This document shows, piece after piece, positions 16,654-24,887 of a stretch of 64,000 nucleotides of DNA. Numbering within the stretch: the first letter of the stretch is position 1; each line of letters begins with the position of its first letter. Origin of the DNA: Streptomyces sp. RKAG290 (lineage in GTDB: Bacteria > Actinomycetota > Actinomycetes > Streptomycetales > Streptomycetaceae). The stretch spans positions 5,703,894-5,767,893 of the forward strand of contig NZ_JAJOZC010000001.1 in NCBI RefSeq assembly GCF_023701695.1, read 5' to 3'. The translations under genes and the position numbers were made by a program. The notes below the pieces were generated by a model, which was not told where the DNA came from, did not search any database, and worked only from the letters and a program-made list of their open reading frames with translations.

Positions 16654-17564
16654 ATGACTGGTCTGTGCGACGGCCGCGTCGTGATCGTGACGGGTGCGGG
16701 GCGCGGCCTGGGCCGCGCCCACGCGCTCGCCTTCGCGGCCGAGGGCGCGAAGGTGGTCGTCAACGATCTCGGGGTCGGCCCCGGAGGCGACGGCGGTTCG
16801 TCCGGGCCGGCCCGCCGGGTGGCCGACGAGATCGTGGCGGCGGGCGGTGAGGCGGTCGCCCACGGCGGCGACATCGCCACGACCGGGGGCGCGGCCGGCC
16901 TCGTCGCGACCGCTCTGGAGGCGTTCGGCCGGCTCGACACCCTGGTCAACAACGCGGGCTTCCTGCGCGACCGGATGCTGGTGAACCTGGACGAGGACGA
17001 CTGGGACGCCGTGATGAGGGTGCACCTGAAGGGCCACTTCCTGCCCCTGAAGCACGCGGCGGCGCACTGGCGGAGCGAGGCGAAGGCGGGACGCCGGCCG
17101 GTGGCCCGGGTGATCAACACCAGCTCAGGGGCGGGGCTGCTGGGCAGCGTGGGGCAGGGCAACTACTCCGCGGCCAAGGCCGGCATCCTCGGCCTGACGC
17201 TGGTCGCCGCCGCGGAGCTGGAACGGTACGGGGTCCAGGTCAACGCGCTCGCTCCGGCGGCCCGGACCCGGATGACGGAGCAGACCTTCGCCGGCACGAT
17301 GGCCGCACCGGGCGAGGGGGCGTTCGACGCGATGGCCCGGAGAACGTCTCCCCGCTCGTGGTGTGGCTCGGCTCGGCCGCGAGCGACGGCGTGAGCGGGC
17401 GGGTCTTCGAGGCGGAGGCCGGCCGGATCACGGTGATGCAGGGCTGGCGGGCGGGACCGACGACGGACCTGGGGGCGCGGTGGGAGCCGGGTGCGGCGGG
17501 GGAGGCGGCGCGGAAGCTGTTGGCGGAGGCGGGGGTGGGGGCGCCGGTCTACGGGGCGCGGTAG
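16654..17564 (+). CDS. Short-chain dehydrogenase, Rv3548c-like (frameshifted)
   Basis: About 303 residues if one base is restored. SDR features: VTGAGRGLGRAHALAF, NNAG, NTSSGAGLLGSVGQGNYSAAKAG and VNALAPAARTRM. At the C run 17336-17338 one C appears lost. The first frame stops at 17394, while the continuation (PLVVWLGSAASDGVSGRVF, then GRITVMQGWRAGP) runs in another frame to 17564. The restored protein matches the large 300-residue SDRs, such as Rv3548c, at the end of the mycobacterial HIP locus. It diverges from echA20 across the operator at 16589. The last 16 bases overlap the convergent ankyrin gene. Confidence 0.75.
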
Positions 17565-18748
17565 CCGGGGGCGGGGGCGTTGCCGCGGCGGGCCGCCGCC
17601 CCCTGGGCTCCGCCCCGGACCCCGCGCCTCAAACGCCGGCGGGGCTGTAAGTGGGGCTGGGCGGGATTTTGCCCGGCGGGCCTGTAAGCGGGGAGATCAG
17701 TCGTGGCGGCGGGGAAATCAAGCCTCTCCGGCGATTGAGGAGCGGGGGTACGGGGGCAGCGCCCCCGGGAGCGGGGGACGGGCGACCCGAGGCGGGCCAG
17801 GACGTCCGCGCCGAACGCCCGCCGCGACGGATCACCCGCCGCACACCACGCGGCCGCCGCCTGCCGGGTCTCCTCGTCACCGCGCGCACGCAACGCATCC
17901 GCGGCCGCCTGCCAGTTGTCCAGCTCCGGGCCCCCGGACAGCGCCCGCCGCGCCAGCTCCTCGAACGGGGCGAGCAGCCCCAGCTCGGCCTCCAGGACCG
18001 TGGCGATCGCCCCGTGCCCCGTCTGCTGGTCCCGGCCCGCGCGCGGTTTCCCGTCCCGCACCAGTTCGACCGTCAGCGTCTCCCCGCCGTCGACGACCGC
18101 GCGGTGCACCACGACCTGGTGCGCGTCCGAGTCCCCGTACAGATCGAGCAGCCCGGCGCGCATCTCCCGCTCCAGGTCCACGTCCAGCATCCGCCGCGCC
18201 TCGCCGAGCGCCTCCCGCAGCGCACCCTCCCGCGCTCCCGCGCCGTGGCTCAGCAGCGCCCGTACCGTTTCGAGTGAGCCGCGCCGGGCGGCGAGGAGCA
18301 GCGGGGACTCGCCCTCCGGGCTCGGCAGGCAGGGGTCGGCGCCGTGGGCGAGCAGCATCCGCGCGGTCCGCGCATGGCCGAGACCCACCGCCCAGCGCAG
18401 TGCCGTGAACCCGAACTGCTCGGGCAGGTCCGGCGTGGCCCCGGCGGCCAGCAGCGCCTCGACCACCTCCGTGTGACCCCCGCACGCCGCACCGCAGATC
18501 GGCAGATCACCCGACTCGGGCCCGCAGGCCCGGTCCGGATCCGCGCCGGCGGCCAGCAGCAGCCGCACCACGCCCGGCCGGTCCGAAACCGCCGCCAGGT
18601 ACAGCGCGCTCGCGCCGTCCTCGTCGGACGACTCGGCGGACACACCGGCGCGCAGCAGCCGCACGACGGCGTTCTCGCCCTCATGGAGCGCGTCGGACAG
18701 GCTCTGCCCGCCCGCCGTTTCCGTCCGCGCCGTAGGTTCCTCTGTCAT
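17549..18748 (-). CDS. Ankyrin-repeat protein, probably truncated at its 3' end
   Basis: 399 residues. Ankyrin units are visible at about 44-75 (DGASALYLAAVSDRPGVVRLL), 80-110 (GDLPICGAACGGHTEVVEAL), 114-145 (GFTALRWAVGLGHARTARML) and 147-175 (ESPLLLAARRGSLETVRALL). A helical region follows that ends QAAAAWCAAGDPSRRAFGAD. After residue 320 the reading is low-complexity Arg/Pro translated from dispersed intergenic repeats. A HEAT-like C-terminal half, which I recall in relatives, is absent. Probably a protein-protein interaction module with unknown partner. Confidence 0.7.
   Translation of the reverse strand: MTEEPTARTETAGGQSLSDALHEGENAVVRLLRAGVSAESSDEDGASALYLAAVSDRPGVVRLLLAAGADPDRACGPESGDLPICGAACGGHTEVVEALLAAGATPDLPEQFGFTALRWAVGLGHARTARMLLAHGADPCLPSPEGESPLLLAARRGSLETVRALLSHGAGAREGALREALGEARRMLDVDLEREMRAGLLDLYGDSDAHQVVVHRAVVDGGETLTVELVRDGKPRAGRDQQTGHGAIATVLEAELGLLAPFEELARRALSGGPELDNWQAAADALRARGDEETRQAAAAWCAAGDPSRRAFGADVLARLGSPVPRSRGRCPRTPAPQSPERLDFPAATTDLPAYRPAGQNPAQPHLQPRRRLRRGVRGGAQGAAARRGNAPAPGYRAP
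17600..17776. repeat. Dispersed intergenic repeats between SDR and ankyrin gene
   Basis: Two known-looking Streptomyces repeat types lie back to back. One is CCCTGGGCTCCGCCCCGGAC with CCTCAAACGCCGGCGGGGCT (about 17610-17648). The other is CCTCTCCGGCGATTGAGGAG followed by GGGGGCAGCGCCCCCGGGAG (about 17724-17773), the latter a perfect hairpin. They sit inside the open frame of the ankyrin protein's C-terminus, implying that end is not ancestral coding sequence. Confidence 0.75.
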
Positions 18749-18799
18749 ATTTCGACTGTAATACGCTTCGCGCCGCGGCCCGTTGCGGGCAGCGGCACC

Positions 18800-19708
18800 T
18801 CACGTGGTGCAGTCGAGGGCCGTGCGGCACAGCGCGCACCGGGCCCGCACCCGGCCGCGGACCGGGATGCCGTTGCGCTGGTGGCAGGTCGGGCACGGGA
18901 AGGTGACCCGGAGGCCCTCCCGGGTGGTCTCGAAGGCGTACGGGGCCTCCGGGCCGGGGGCCGTACCCGCACCGGGATGGTCCTGGGCGTACCGCCGGTC
19001 CTTGGCGTACCGGCGCCGGCCCGCCCAGCCGGCCGCGGTGAGCGGCGGCTGGGCGCTCTCGCGCAAGGCCTGCGCCCGGCCCGCCTCGTACGCGGTGTAG
19101 GCCTGCGGACTGGTGAACCACGGCGAGGGATCCTCGTCGAAGGCGAGCGCCCGCTTGGCCAGCACGTACCCGAACTCCTCCGGAGTGAGGTAGCCGAGCT
19201 TCTGGCTGGAGGTGGCGTCCTCCCGGAAGGCGTCGAGCAGCAGCCAGCCCGCGCCGAGGTAGGCCGCCGCGGTGTCGGTGAGGATCTCGTTGTCCCGGGT
19301 GCCGGCGAACTCCAGGCCGAGCCGGTGCAGCAGCACATGCATGACCTCGTGCGACAACGCGGCCCCGATGTCCCTGCGATGGGTACGGAACCGGTCGTTC
19401 AGCTCGATGAAGTACTCCGGCCCGGCCGCGAGTTCGACGCTCCCCGCGTGCTCCATCGCACGGAACGCGACGATCATCCGGGCATCCGGCAGACGCAGGT
19501 GCTGCACCATGGCCCGTGCCACCCGCTGCGCCCCCAGATGCAGATCGTCCGCGTCGGCGAAGGCGGCCTCGGCGGGCAGGAGGCTCGGGGCGTAACGGTG
19601 GACGCCGTCGTACGACAGCCGCCGGTACAGCGCGTTGATCGCCGACCGGACGGTGGCGAGGTGCGGGAAGCCGTGCACCACCGGGCTGCCATGGGGGCCG
19701 TCACTCAC
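18800..19708 (-). CDS. Putative zinc metallopeptidase-like protein with C-terminal zinc ribbon
   Basis: 302 residues from the GTG at 19708, which I prefer because the upstream 26 residues are compositionally noise. HEVMH at about residue 119 is an HExxH zinc-protease signature, with downstream acidic residues (NEILTDTAAAYLG) of the kind that complete such a site. The C-terminus has CPTC and CALC pairs 17 residues apart, a zinc-ribbon pattern. There is no signal peptide or membrane segment, so it is cytosolic. I do not recognise a named family, and the function is unknown. It is followed closely by the ankyrin gene on the same strand. Confidence 0.65.
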   Translation of the reverse strand: MSDGPHGSPVVHGFPHLATVRSAINALYRRLSYDGVHRYAPSLLPAEAAFADADDLHLGAQRVARAMVQHLRLPDARMIVAFRAMEHAGSVELAAGPEYFIELNDRFRTHRRDIGAALSHEVMHVLLHRLGLEFAGTRDNEILTDTAAAYLGAGWLLLDAFREDATSSQKLGYLTPEEFGYVLAKRALAFDEDPSPWFTSPQAYTAYEAGRAQALRESAQPPLTAAGWAGRRRYAKDRRYAQDHPGAGTAPGPEAPYAFETTREGLRVTFPCPTCHQRNGIPVRGRVRARCALCRTALDCTT

Positions 19709-19792
19709 GTCCCTGCCCCCTCCGCGACGCTCAACTCCGCTCCACTGTAACCGCAGCGCCACCGGTGGGCCCGGCGAAGCGGGCACCGTCCG

Positions 19793-21607
19793 TCAGGCGC
19801 CGGCGTCCCCCGGGGCGGCGGGTCCGCTCCGGACCGGCAGCCCCGCGCCGAGCTCCACGAACGGCGCGCCCGCAGCCTCCACCTCCAGCACCCACACCTC
19901 GTTGACCCCGTCCCGCAGCACCGGACCCGGCACGTACAGCGTCCGCTGCGGGCCCACCGACCAGTACCGCCCGAGGCAGAACCCGTTCACCCAGACGAAG
20001 CCGCGGGTCCAGCCCGGCAGTTCGAGCCCCGCGTGTCCGGCGGCGCCCGTCTCCGCGAGTGCGAACGTGCCCCGGTACAGGCCGCTGCGCGCGGACCCGT
20101 CGACCGGCGCGAACGGGACGCCCGCCACCGCCCCCGGCCCCTCGAACGCGTCGAGCCGCAGCGCCCGCGCCCGTACGCCGTGCAGGAACTGGCGCTCGTG
20201 CAGCACACCCCCGGTGATGCCCTTCGCCTCGCCCAGCCTGGGCCCGTAGTTGACCCGGCCCAGCGACTCCACCCACAGCTCGACCTCGGCAGGCCCGGCG
20301 ACCGGCTCCGGCAGGGTGGCGGCCTCCTCGGTCAGGACGCCGTGGCGGACACCGTCCACGTACACCACCGCCCGGTCCCGCAGGCCGGACACCCCCAGGG
20401 CGTAGGGCCGGCGCGGGCCGGGGACGGAGACCCGGTAGCGCACCAGGCCACGGTCCAGGCCCAGCTCCTCGAACGTGAGCGGGACACCGGACTCGTCCCG
20501 CTCCTCGTCGCCGAGAGCCGCCATGACGTCGTCGAGCGACGCCCAGCCGGTCAGCTCGGCCCGCACCGGCGCCGCGAGTCCGGCGGGCTCGGGCGGCAGC
20601 GCGGGCAGCGGCCCGTCCGCGTACGCCGCGAGCACCTGCCGGAACAGCCGGAACTTCTCCGTCGGCCGCCCGTACTCGTCGATCGGCGCGTCGTAGTCGT
20701 ACGACGTCACCGTCGGCTGGAGCTCCTGGTCCTGCAGCGGTCCCGCACGGTTCGCGCCCGCCCAGCCGCCGAAGTTCGTCCCGCCGTGCGCCATGTAGAT
20801 GTTGACCGACGCCCCGCAGTCCAGGATCTCCCGCAGCGCGTCGGCTGCCTGCTCCGGATCGCGCAGCACCGGCGGCGCGTCCCAGTGGTCGAACCAGCCG
20901 CACCAGAACTCCATGCACATCAGCGGCCCCGCGCCCTGATGGCGCCGCAGCACCCGGAACGCCTCGCGCGCGCCCGACCCGAAGTTCGCCGTGGCGAGCA
21001 GACCGGGCACCGAACCGCCCGTGAGCATGTGGTCGTCCGGCCCGTCGGAGGTGAACAGCGGGACGCTCACGCCGTACTCGCCGAGCATCGCGGCCAGCCG
21101 GCCCAGGTAGACCTGATCGGTGCCGTAGCTGCCGTACTCGTTCTCCGCCTGCACCATGATCACCGGGCCGCCGCGGTCGATCTGCCGCTCCGCCACCTGC
21201 GGCAGCAGCTCGGCGAACCACGCTCGCACCGCGTCCAGGTATTCGGCGTCCCGGGTCCGCACCCGCCGGCCGAACCGCCCGGTCACCCAGGCCGGCAGAC
21301 CGCCGTTCTCCCACTCCGCACAGATGTACGGCCCCGGGCGGACGATCGCCCACAGCCCGGCCCGGTGGGCCGCGTCCAGGAAGCGGCCGAGCGCCCCGAC
21401 GTCCCGGAACCGGCCCGGCTGCGGCTCGTGGAGGTTCCACGGCACGTACGTCTCGACACAGTTCAGGCCCATCGCCCGCAGCATCGAGAGCCGGTGGTCC
21501 CACTGGGCCTCGTGCACCCGGAAGTAGTGCAGGGCACCCGACAGCAGCCGTACGGGCTTCCCGTCGAGCCGGAAGTGGTCGTCGTCGCCCACCGTGAAGT
21601 CAGCCAT
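19793..21607 (-). CDS. Beta-galactosidase, glycoside hydrolase family 35
   Basis: 604 residues. GH35 landmarks: LLSGALHYFRVHEAQWDHRL, ETYVPWNLHEP, PGPYICAEWENGGLPAW, the acid/base Glu in AENEYGSYG (about residue 158) and the nucleophile Glu in MEFWCGWFDHW (about 231). C-terminal jelly-roll parts end with FVWVNGFCLGRYWSVGPQ. No signal peptide, so it acts inside the cell on an imported galactoside. The ATG at 21607 is chosen; the longer reading begins in the promoter. An AraC regulator is transcribed divergently 225 bases away. Confidence 0.93.
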   Translation of the reverse strand: MADFTVGDDDHFRLDGKPVRLLSGALHYFRVHEAQWDHRLSMLRAMGLNCVETYVPWNLHEPQPGRFRDVGALGRFLDAAHRAGLWAIVRPGPYICAEWENGGLPAWVTGRFGRRVRTRDAEYLDAVRAWFAELLPQVAERQIDRGGPVIMVQAENEYGSYGTDQVYLGRLAAMLGEYGVSVPLFTSDGPDDHMLTGGSVPGLLATANFGSGAREAFRVLRRHQGAGPLMCMEFWCGWFDHWDAPPVLRDPEQAADALREILDCGASVNIYMAHGGTNFGGWAGANRAGPLQDQELQPTVTSYDYDAPIDEYGRPTEKFRLFRQVLAAYADGPLPALPPEPAGLAAPVRAELTGWASLDDVMAALGDEERDESGVPLTFEELGLDRGLVRYRVSVPGPRRPYALGVSGLRDRAVVYVDGVRHGVLTEEAATLPEPVAGPAEVELWVESLGRVNYGPRLGEAKGITGGVLHERQFLHGVRARALRLDAFEGPGAVAGVPFAPVDGSARSGLYRGTFALAETGAAGHAGLELPGWTRGFVWVNGFCLGRYWSVGPQRTLYVPGPVLRDGVNEVWVLEVEAAGAPFVELGAGLPVRSGPAAPGDAGA

Positions 21608-21832
21608 CGTGCCCGTTCTCTTCTGTGCGGCAGCCCCGGGCGCCGCACACCGCCGTACGCGTACGGAATGCGAGGTACGCGGCACGTGTGACGGAGCGGG
21701 CGAACCCGGGAGGAATGTCGCGACCCAGCCTCACCCCCTGGCGTGCGGCCGGTCCATGGACAAAGATCACTGCTGTTTGGACGCAACACACCGCTGTCGG
21801 GGCACGACGCGAGGACCGGGGAGCGAAGGCCG

Positions 21833-22711
21833 ATGTACCACACCTGGATGCGCTTCTTCACGCCGAGCCCGCTCCACCACCGCCTCGGCCTGGTCTGTCT
21901 CGGGGTGGGTCTCCAGCACGGCACGCTCCCCACCGTCGGCCCCCGCACCCTGGACCACCATGTGGCCGTGGTGATCAGTTCGGGCAGCGGATGGTTCGCC
22001 GGAACCGACGGGCGGCGGGTGCCGGTCACCGCGCCCAGCCTGATCTGGCTGACGCCGGGCACCCCGCACCACTACGGCGCCGATCCGGCCACCGGCTGGG
22101 ACGAGAGCTTCGTCGACTTCACCGGCCCCGCCACCACCACGTACACCGAACTCGGCTACATCGAGCCGGAACGTCCCCTCGTCCCGCTCGCCGACACGGC
22201 GGCGCCCCGTGCCGCCGTCGGCCGGATGGTCCGCGCGGCCCGGCGCGGGAATCCGCTGCTGGAGGTGGAGACCGCCGCGGCCGTCCACGAACTGCTCGTC
22301 GCGCTGCGCCGGGCCCGCGCCGATGTCAGCCCCGACGGCGACCCGGTGCTGCAGTCCCTGACCCGGGACGCGTTCCAGCCGCTCTCCGTCGCCGAGCACG
22401 CCGCCCGGCACGGCATGACACCCGCCGAACTGCGTACGGCCGTGCGGCGTGGCGCGGGCTGCAGCCCTAAGGACTACCTCCTGGGCATCCGGCTCGGCCG
22501 CGCCAAGGAACTCCTCGCCACCAGTGATCTGCCGGTCGCCTCCGTCGCCCGCCGGGTGGGGTACGACGACCCGGCGTACTTCTCCCGGCTGTTCGCCCGC
22601 CGCGTCGGCATGGCCCCGGTGCGCTTCCGGGAACAGCAGGGGCGCAGCGTGCCGGGGGGCTGGAGCGACCGGGTGCCGGACCCGGAGCACCCACCGACGA
22701 TCACTCCGTAG
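21833..22711 (+). CDS. AraC family transcriptional regulator
   Basis: 292 residues. An N-terminal cupin-like sugar-sensing region (HHVAVVISSGSGWFAG, PSLIWLTPGTPHHYG, ESFVDFTGP) leads to a C-terminal double HTH containing SVAEHAARHGMTPAELRTAV and PVASVARRVGYDDPAYFSRL, then the family close MAPVRFRE. It very likely controls the divergent GH35 beta-galactosidase gene. I chose the ATG at 21833 because homologous sequence begins at MYHTWMRFF. Confidence 0.88.
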   Translation: MYHTWMRFFTPSPLHHRLGLVCLGVGLQHGTLPTVGPRTLDHHVAVVISSGSGWFAGTDGRRVPVTAPSLIWLTPGTPHHYGADPATGWDESFVDFTGPATTTYTELGYIEPERPLVPLADTAAPRAAVGRMVRAARRGNPLLEVETAAAVHELLVALRRARADVSPDGDPVLQSLTRDAFQPLSVAEHAARHGMTPAELRTAVRRGAGCSPKDYLLGIRLGRAKELLATSDLPVASVARRVGYDDPAYFSRLFARRVGMAPVRFREQQGRSVPGGWSDRVPDPEHPPTITP

Positions 22712-22736
22712 TCCGGCCGGTCTAAGCTCGACGACC

Positions 22737-23068
22737 ATGACCACGAGCGACATCGACGAGTCCGTAGGCGCCGAACTGAACCGGCTGCGCGAGAGCATCG
22801 ACAACATCGACGCGGCTGTTGTCCACATGCTCGCCGAGCGGTTCAAGTGCACCCAGCAGGTGGGCCACCTCAAGGCCGCCCACCACCTCCCCCGGCCGAC
22901 CCGGCGCGTGAGGGCCGCCAGATCGCCCGGCTGCGTCAGCTGGCGGAGAGCGCCCACCTGGACCCGGCGTTCGCCGAGAAGCTGCTGAACTTCATCGTGG
23001 CCGAGGTCATCCGCCACCACGAGCGGATCGCGGACGAATCGGCGTCGAACGGCACGGCCGGCGCGTGA
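22737..23068 (+). CDS. Chorismate mutase (frameshifted)
   Basis: About 110 residues after restoring one base in the C run 22889-22893. The first part reads ELNRLRESIDNIDAAVVHML and AERFKCTQQVGHLKA; the second part, in another frame, reads REGRQIARLRQLAESAHLDP and KLLNFIVAEVIRHHE. Together they form the AroQ-type three-helix enzyme, with Arg and Lys of RxxID, ERF and VGxLK. It turns chorismate into prephenate for Phe/Tyr synthesis. A small conserved metabolic gene is unlikely to be dead, so the break is probably a sequencing error. Confidence 0.85.
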
Positions 23069-23134
23069 GCGGAGCCCGCCCGGCAGGCCCGGCGGCATGA
23101 GCGCCGCCGGGCCTGCCGGTACCTGAGCCCTGCC

Positions 23135-24565
23135 TCAGGGTGAGATCTCCTCCAGCGAGCGGTTCGCCGTCTCCTCCGCCAGCGTTCCCGCCACCACCGC
23201 GCCCACCACGGCCACCGCGCCCAGCATCACGAACACCGCGGCCACGCTGCTGCCCGCCGCGTAGACCACGCCGACCAGGATCGGGCCGAGGATCACGCCC
23301 AGGCGGTTGACGGCGCCGCCGACGCTGCAGCCGAGGGCGCGCATCCGGGTCGGGTAGAGCTCCGGGGTGTACAGGTACAGGCAGATGTTGGAGCCGAAGA
23401 AGCCGACCGCCGACAGGGAGGTCCAGATCAGGACCTGCCCGGGGGTGCGGGCGCCGAGTGCGGCCAGGGTCAGCAGGAGCGCGGCCGAGGCGCCGAGGCA
23501 GATCGCGAAGATCCGGCGGCGGCCCAGGGCGTCCACCGTGAGGGCGACCAGCAGGCAGCCGAGCAGACCGGCGACGGACGTCACCGTGGAGTAGAGCAGG
23601 GCGTCGGAGAGGCCGAGGCCGTACTCGTCCTTGTAGATGCTGGGCAGCCAGGACGTGACGCCGTAGTTCACGAAGTAGCCGGTGAACCAGATCGCGCCGA
23701 CGACCAGGGTGCGGCGCCGGTAGCGGCCGGTGAACAGGCCGCGGATGCCGGTCGCCGTGTGTTCCGCCGTGGTGGCGGCCGGTGCCGCGGGCACCGGGGC
23801 CGATGCGGCACGGGCCGGCGGGGGCAGCGGTTCGCCCGTCGCCGCCGACACCTTCGCCTCGATCTGCGTCATCACGGCGTCGGCCTCCGTCAGCCTGCCC
23901 CGGTCCGCCAGCCAGCGCGGTGACTCCGGGACCTTGCGCTGGACGAGGAAGGCCAGCAGACCCGGCACGGCGGCGACCGCGAACATCACGCGCCAGCCCG
24001 CCGCCGGGACTACCCAGGCCGCGACCAGGGCGCCGATGGTGAGGCCGGCCGGGAAGACCAGCTCGTACAGCAGGACGAAGCGGCCCCGCTTGAAGCTCCG
24101 GGTGATCTCGCTGATGAAGGCCGCGGCCACCGGCACCTCGCCGCCGATCGCGAGGCCCTGCAGGAAGCGCAGCGCCAGGAAGGGGGTGAGCGAGGTGCAG
24201 GCGGTCAGCGCGAGACTCACCAGTCCGGAGGCGGCCACGCAGTAGGCGATCACCCTCACCCGGCCGTAGCGGTCGGCTAGCCGTCCCGACAGCAGGGCGC
24301 CGACGAGCATGCCGACGGAGCCGACGGTGAGTACGGCCGTGGCGTCGCCCGTGGTCAGGTGCCATTCGTCGCGGAGCTCGGGCAGTGCGTAGGCGATCAG
24401 CAGCTGGTCGAAGGCCTCGAAGAAGGTGACCACACCCACGATGAGCCGGACGGTGACGTGCCAGCGGGACAGGGGCAGCCGCTCGAAGCGGGCGGCGATG
24501 GCGGCGCGGGTGGTGCCGCCAGGCGATGAACCCGGTGCGGCGTCCTGCGAGGTGTCGGTGCTCAT
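23135..24565 (-). CDS. MFS transporter, aromatic-acid/sugar porter type
   Basis: 476 residues, 12 predicted membrane segments. The loop 2-3 signature GRLADRYGRVRVIAY, GEVPVAAAFISEITRSFKRG after TM4-5, and PESPRWLADRGRL at the central loop are typical of the major facilitator sugar/aromatic-acid groups; FFEAFDQLLIAYALPEL opens TM1. It diverges from the aldehyde dehydrogenase gene of the aromatic cluster across a region with inverted operator-like repeats, so it probably imports that pathway's substrate. The ATG at 24565 has AGGAGGAACCCTGG upstream. Confidence 0.88.
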   Translation of the reverse strand: MSTDTSQDAAPGSSPGGTTRAAIAARFERLPLSRWHVTVRLIVGVVTFFEAFDQLLIAYALPELRDEWHLTTGDATAVLTVGSVGMLVGALLSGRLADRYGRVRVIAYCVAASGLVSLALTACTSLTPFLALRFLQGLAIGGEVPVAAAFISEITRSFKRGRFVLLYELVFPAGLTIGALVAAWVVPAAGWRVMFAVAAVPGLLAFLVQRKVPESPRWLADRGRLTEADAVMTQIEAKVSAATGEPLPPPARAASAPVPAAPAATTAEHTATGIRGLFTGRYRRRTLVVGAIWFTGYFVNYGVTSWLPSIYKDEYGLGLSDALLYSTVTSVAGLLGCLLVALTVDALGRRRIFAICLGASAALLLTLAALGARTPGQVLIWTSLSAVGFFGSNICLYLYTPELYPTRMRALGCSVGGAVNRLGVILGPILVGVVYAAGSSVAAVFVMLGAVAVVGAVVAGTLAEETANRSLEEISP

Positions 24566-24732
24566 CCAGGGTTCCTCCTGCTCCGCATGGGGCCGGAGCG
24601 GTTGGGGAGCCAGGCGTACGGGCTGCAGAGGGGGACGCGAGTGAGCCGAGCGTACGGGTTGGGGAAGGGCCGTGCGACGCACGTGGGCGCAGGGGACCGC
24701 CCACCGCACTCTGCCGAACCTCTGTAGGTGCC

Positions 24733-24850
24733 TAGCTTTTTAGTGCTTAAGTTTTATCCGCCCGGGGGTGGATGTCGTCAAGACCCCCGAGGTGAAAGAG
24801 TTTTTTCCGAGGGGGCTTGCGGTCGATTACTTAAGCACTTAGATTTTTAG
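24733..24850. promoter_or_regulatory. Divergent promoter region with paired inverted operator-like sites
   Basis: The 322-base gap between the MFS and aldehyde dehydrogenase genes contains AGTGCTTAAG at 24742-24751 and its exact inverse CTTAAGCACT at 24830-24839. Each is flanked by TTTTTAG-type A/T stretches that stand out in this GC-rich DNA. Each site is an imperfect palindrome CTAAG-TG-CTTAA. A related palindrome lies at the MarR promoter (36464). No gene is seen in the gap. Confidence 0.65.
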
Positions 24851-24887
24851 CTCTGAGGTAACCGATTCGACAGCAGGAGGCCAACTG

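Noticed and set aside
17549..17800. C-terminal 80 residues of the ankyrin protein as a functional tail
   Set aside because: They translate known dispersed-repeat DNA; they are more likely junk read-through than a domain.
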